This document shows positions 63,708-64,000 of a stretch of DNA of 64,000 nucleotides, piece by piece. The notes under the pieces were generated by a model. That model did not search any database, had not been told where the DNA came from, and saw nothing but the letters and a program-made list of their open reading frames with translations. Numbering within the stretch: the first letter of the stretch is position 1; each line of letters opens with the position of its first letter. A program made the translations under genes and the position numbers. The stretch is from positions 1-64,000 of the forward strand of contig JBPRGG010000183.1 in assembly GCA_051418075.1 (NCBI GenBank). Direction: 5' to 3'. This DNA comes from JBPRGG01 sp051418075. Its GTDB lineage: Bacteria > Bacteroidota > Bacteroidia > Cytophagales > Cyclobacteriaceae.

Positions 63708-64000
63708 AATTATTTTTTTTTATTAGTCATAAAAGATGATCATTGCAACTGTCTTTTCGGTGTAAGAAAATGTATAAAAAATAAAGAAATTATCCTGCTT
63801 CTATGTCCTTAACTCAAACCACTTAAAATGGGGTAACTTCAGTTGATTTTCAAGGCTAAACAGGAAGAAAAGTAATTTCAAGCTATAATACGCATATAAT
63901 CAATTAAGGCTACCAAACAATCAAATATTTGGTTTACCGGACATAAAAATATCATTTTAGATTTAAATCAGTCTTGCTTATATCAGATGTTTATTTTATC
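63708..64000. other. Intergenic, no gene seen
   Basis: AT-rich DNA from the kinase upstream region to the window end. No open frame, tRNA or hairpin above noise. Confidence 0.5.

Noticed and set aside
1..64000. CRISPR array, prophage, conjugative element or replication origin
   Set aside because: No regularly spaced short repeats with unique spacers, no phage structural or conjugation genes, and no dnaA-box cluster or dnaA/dnaN gene were seen.

Overview
The window looks like a chromosomal segment of a Bacteroidota bacterium, most likely of the Cytophagales or a neighbouring order. The basis is family content: a TonB-dependent receptor with a carboxypeptidase-regulatory N-terminus, a type IX secretion C-terminal domain, an OstA-like/BamD/RpoZ/CoaBC/DUF4835/RecN cluster, a SerB-SerA fusion, DUF1015, NfeD-FloA and large PAS-rich histidine kinases. 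Many genes also have the Bacteroidota-type -7 element TAnnTTTG, often with TTG or TTTG about 20 bases upstream. I see no prophage, CRISPR array, rRNA or polysaccharide-utilisation (SusC/SusD) locus.

Layout. 1-4.1 kb: the edge of an insertion sequence, an initiator tRNA, era, der, an SprT-like protease and a ParDE-type toxin-antitoxin pair. 4.1-11 kb: small lineage-specific genes, decayed sequence, a repeat cluster, a PagL-like lipid A deacylase and a TonB-dependent receptor. 11-16.5 kb (minus strand): XdhC-like protein, HAD-IIA phosphatase, malate dehydrogenase, a cyclic-nucleotide-binding-domain protein and tilS. 16.5-23.8 kb (plus strand): an envelope and housekeeping cluster (OstA-like protein, a tiny T9SS-CTD protein, bamD, rpoZ, coaBC, DUF4835, recN). 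23.8-31 kb: PIG-L deacetylase, sorbitol-type dehydrogenase, CYP152-type P450, aldo/keto reductase and a GbsR/MarR regulator. 31.4-37.1 kb: a compact six-gene operon (TetR regulator, LolA-like protein, two FtsX/LolE-type permeases, LolD-type ATPase, outer-membrane barrel).

37-48.6 kb: a protein built only of eight helicase-associated repeats, small membrane proteins, a sigma factor with a translationally coupled membrane partner, MgtC, a ClC transporter, WbuC, an MFS transporter, a second repeat cluster, FloA and NfeD. 48.7-64 kb: two orphan PAS histidine kinases (793 and 1279 residues), a TIGR03364 oxidoreductase, a lipoprotein sulfatase, an XRE-cupin regulator, and a DUF1015 / acyl-CoA ligase / SerB-SerA row.

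The most interesting items are the six-gene envelope export operon, the helicase-free HA-repeat protein, the P450 with an OleT-like histidine, DUF1015 beside the SerB-SerA fusion, the cargo-less T9SS domain protein in an outer-membrane assembly cluster, and two distant copies of a MITE-like element each lying beside a GC-rich block whose stem shows a compensatory change. All functional calls rest on motif and family recognition by eye; no search was run.
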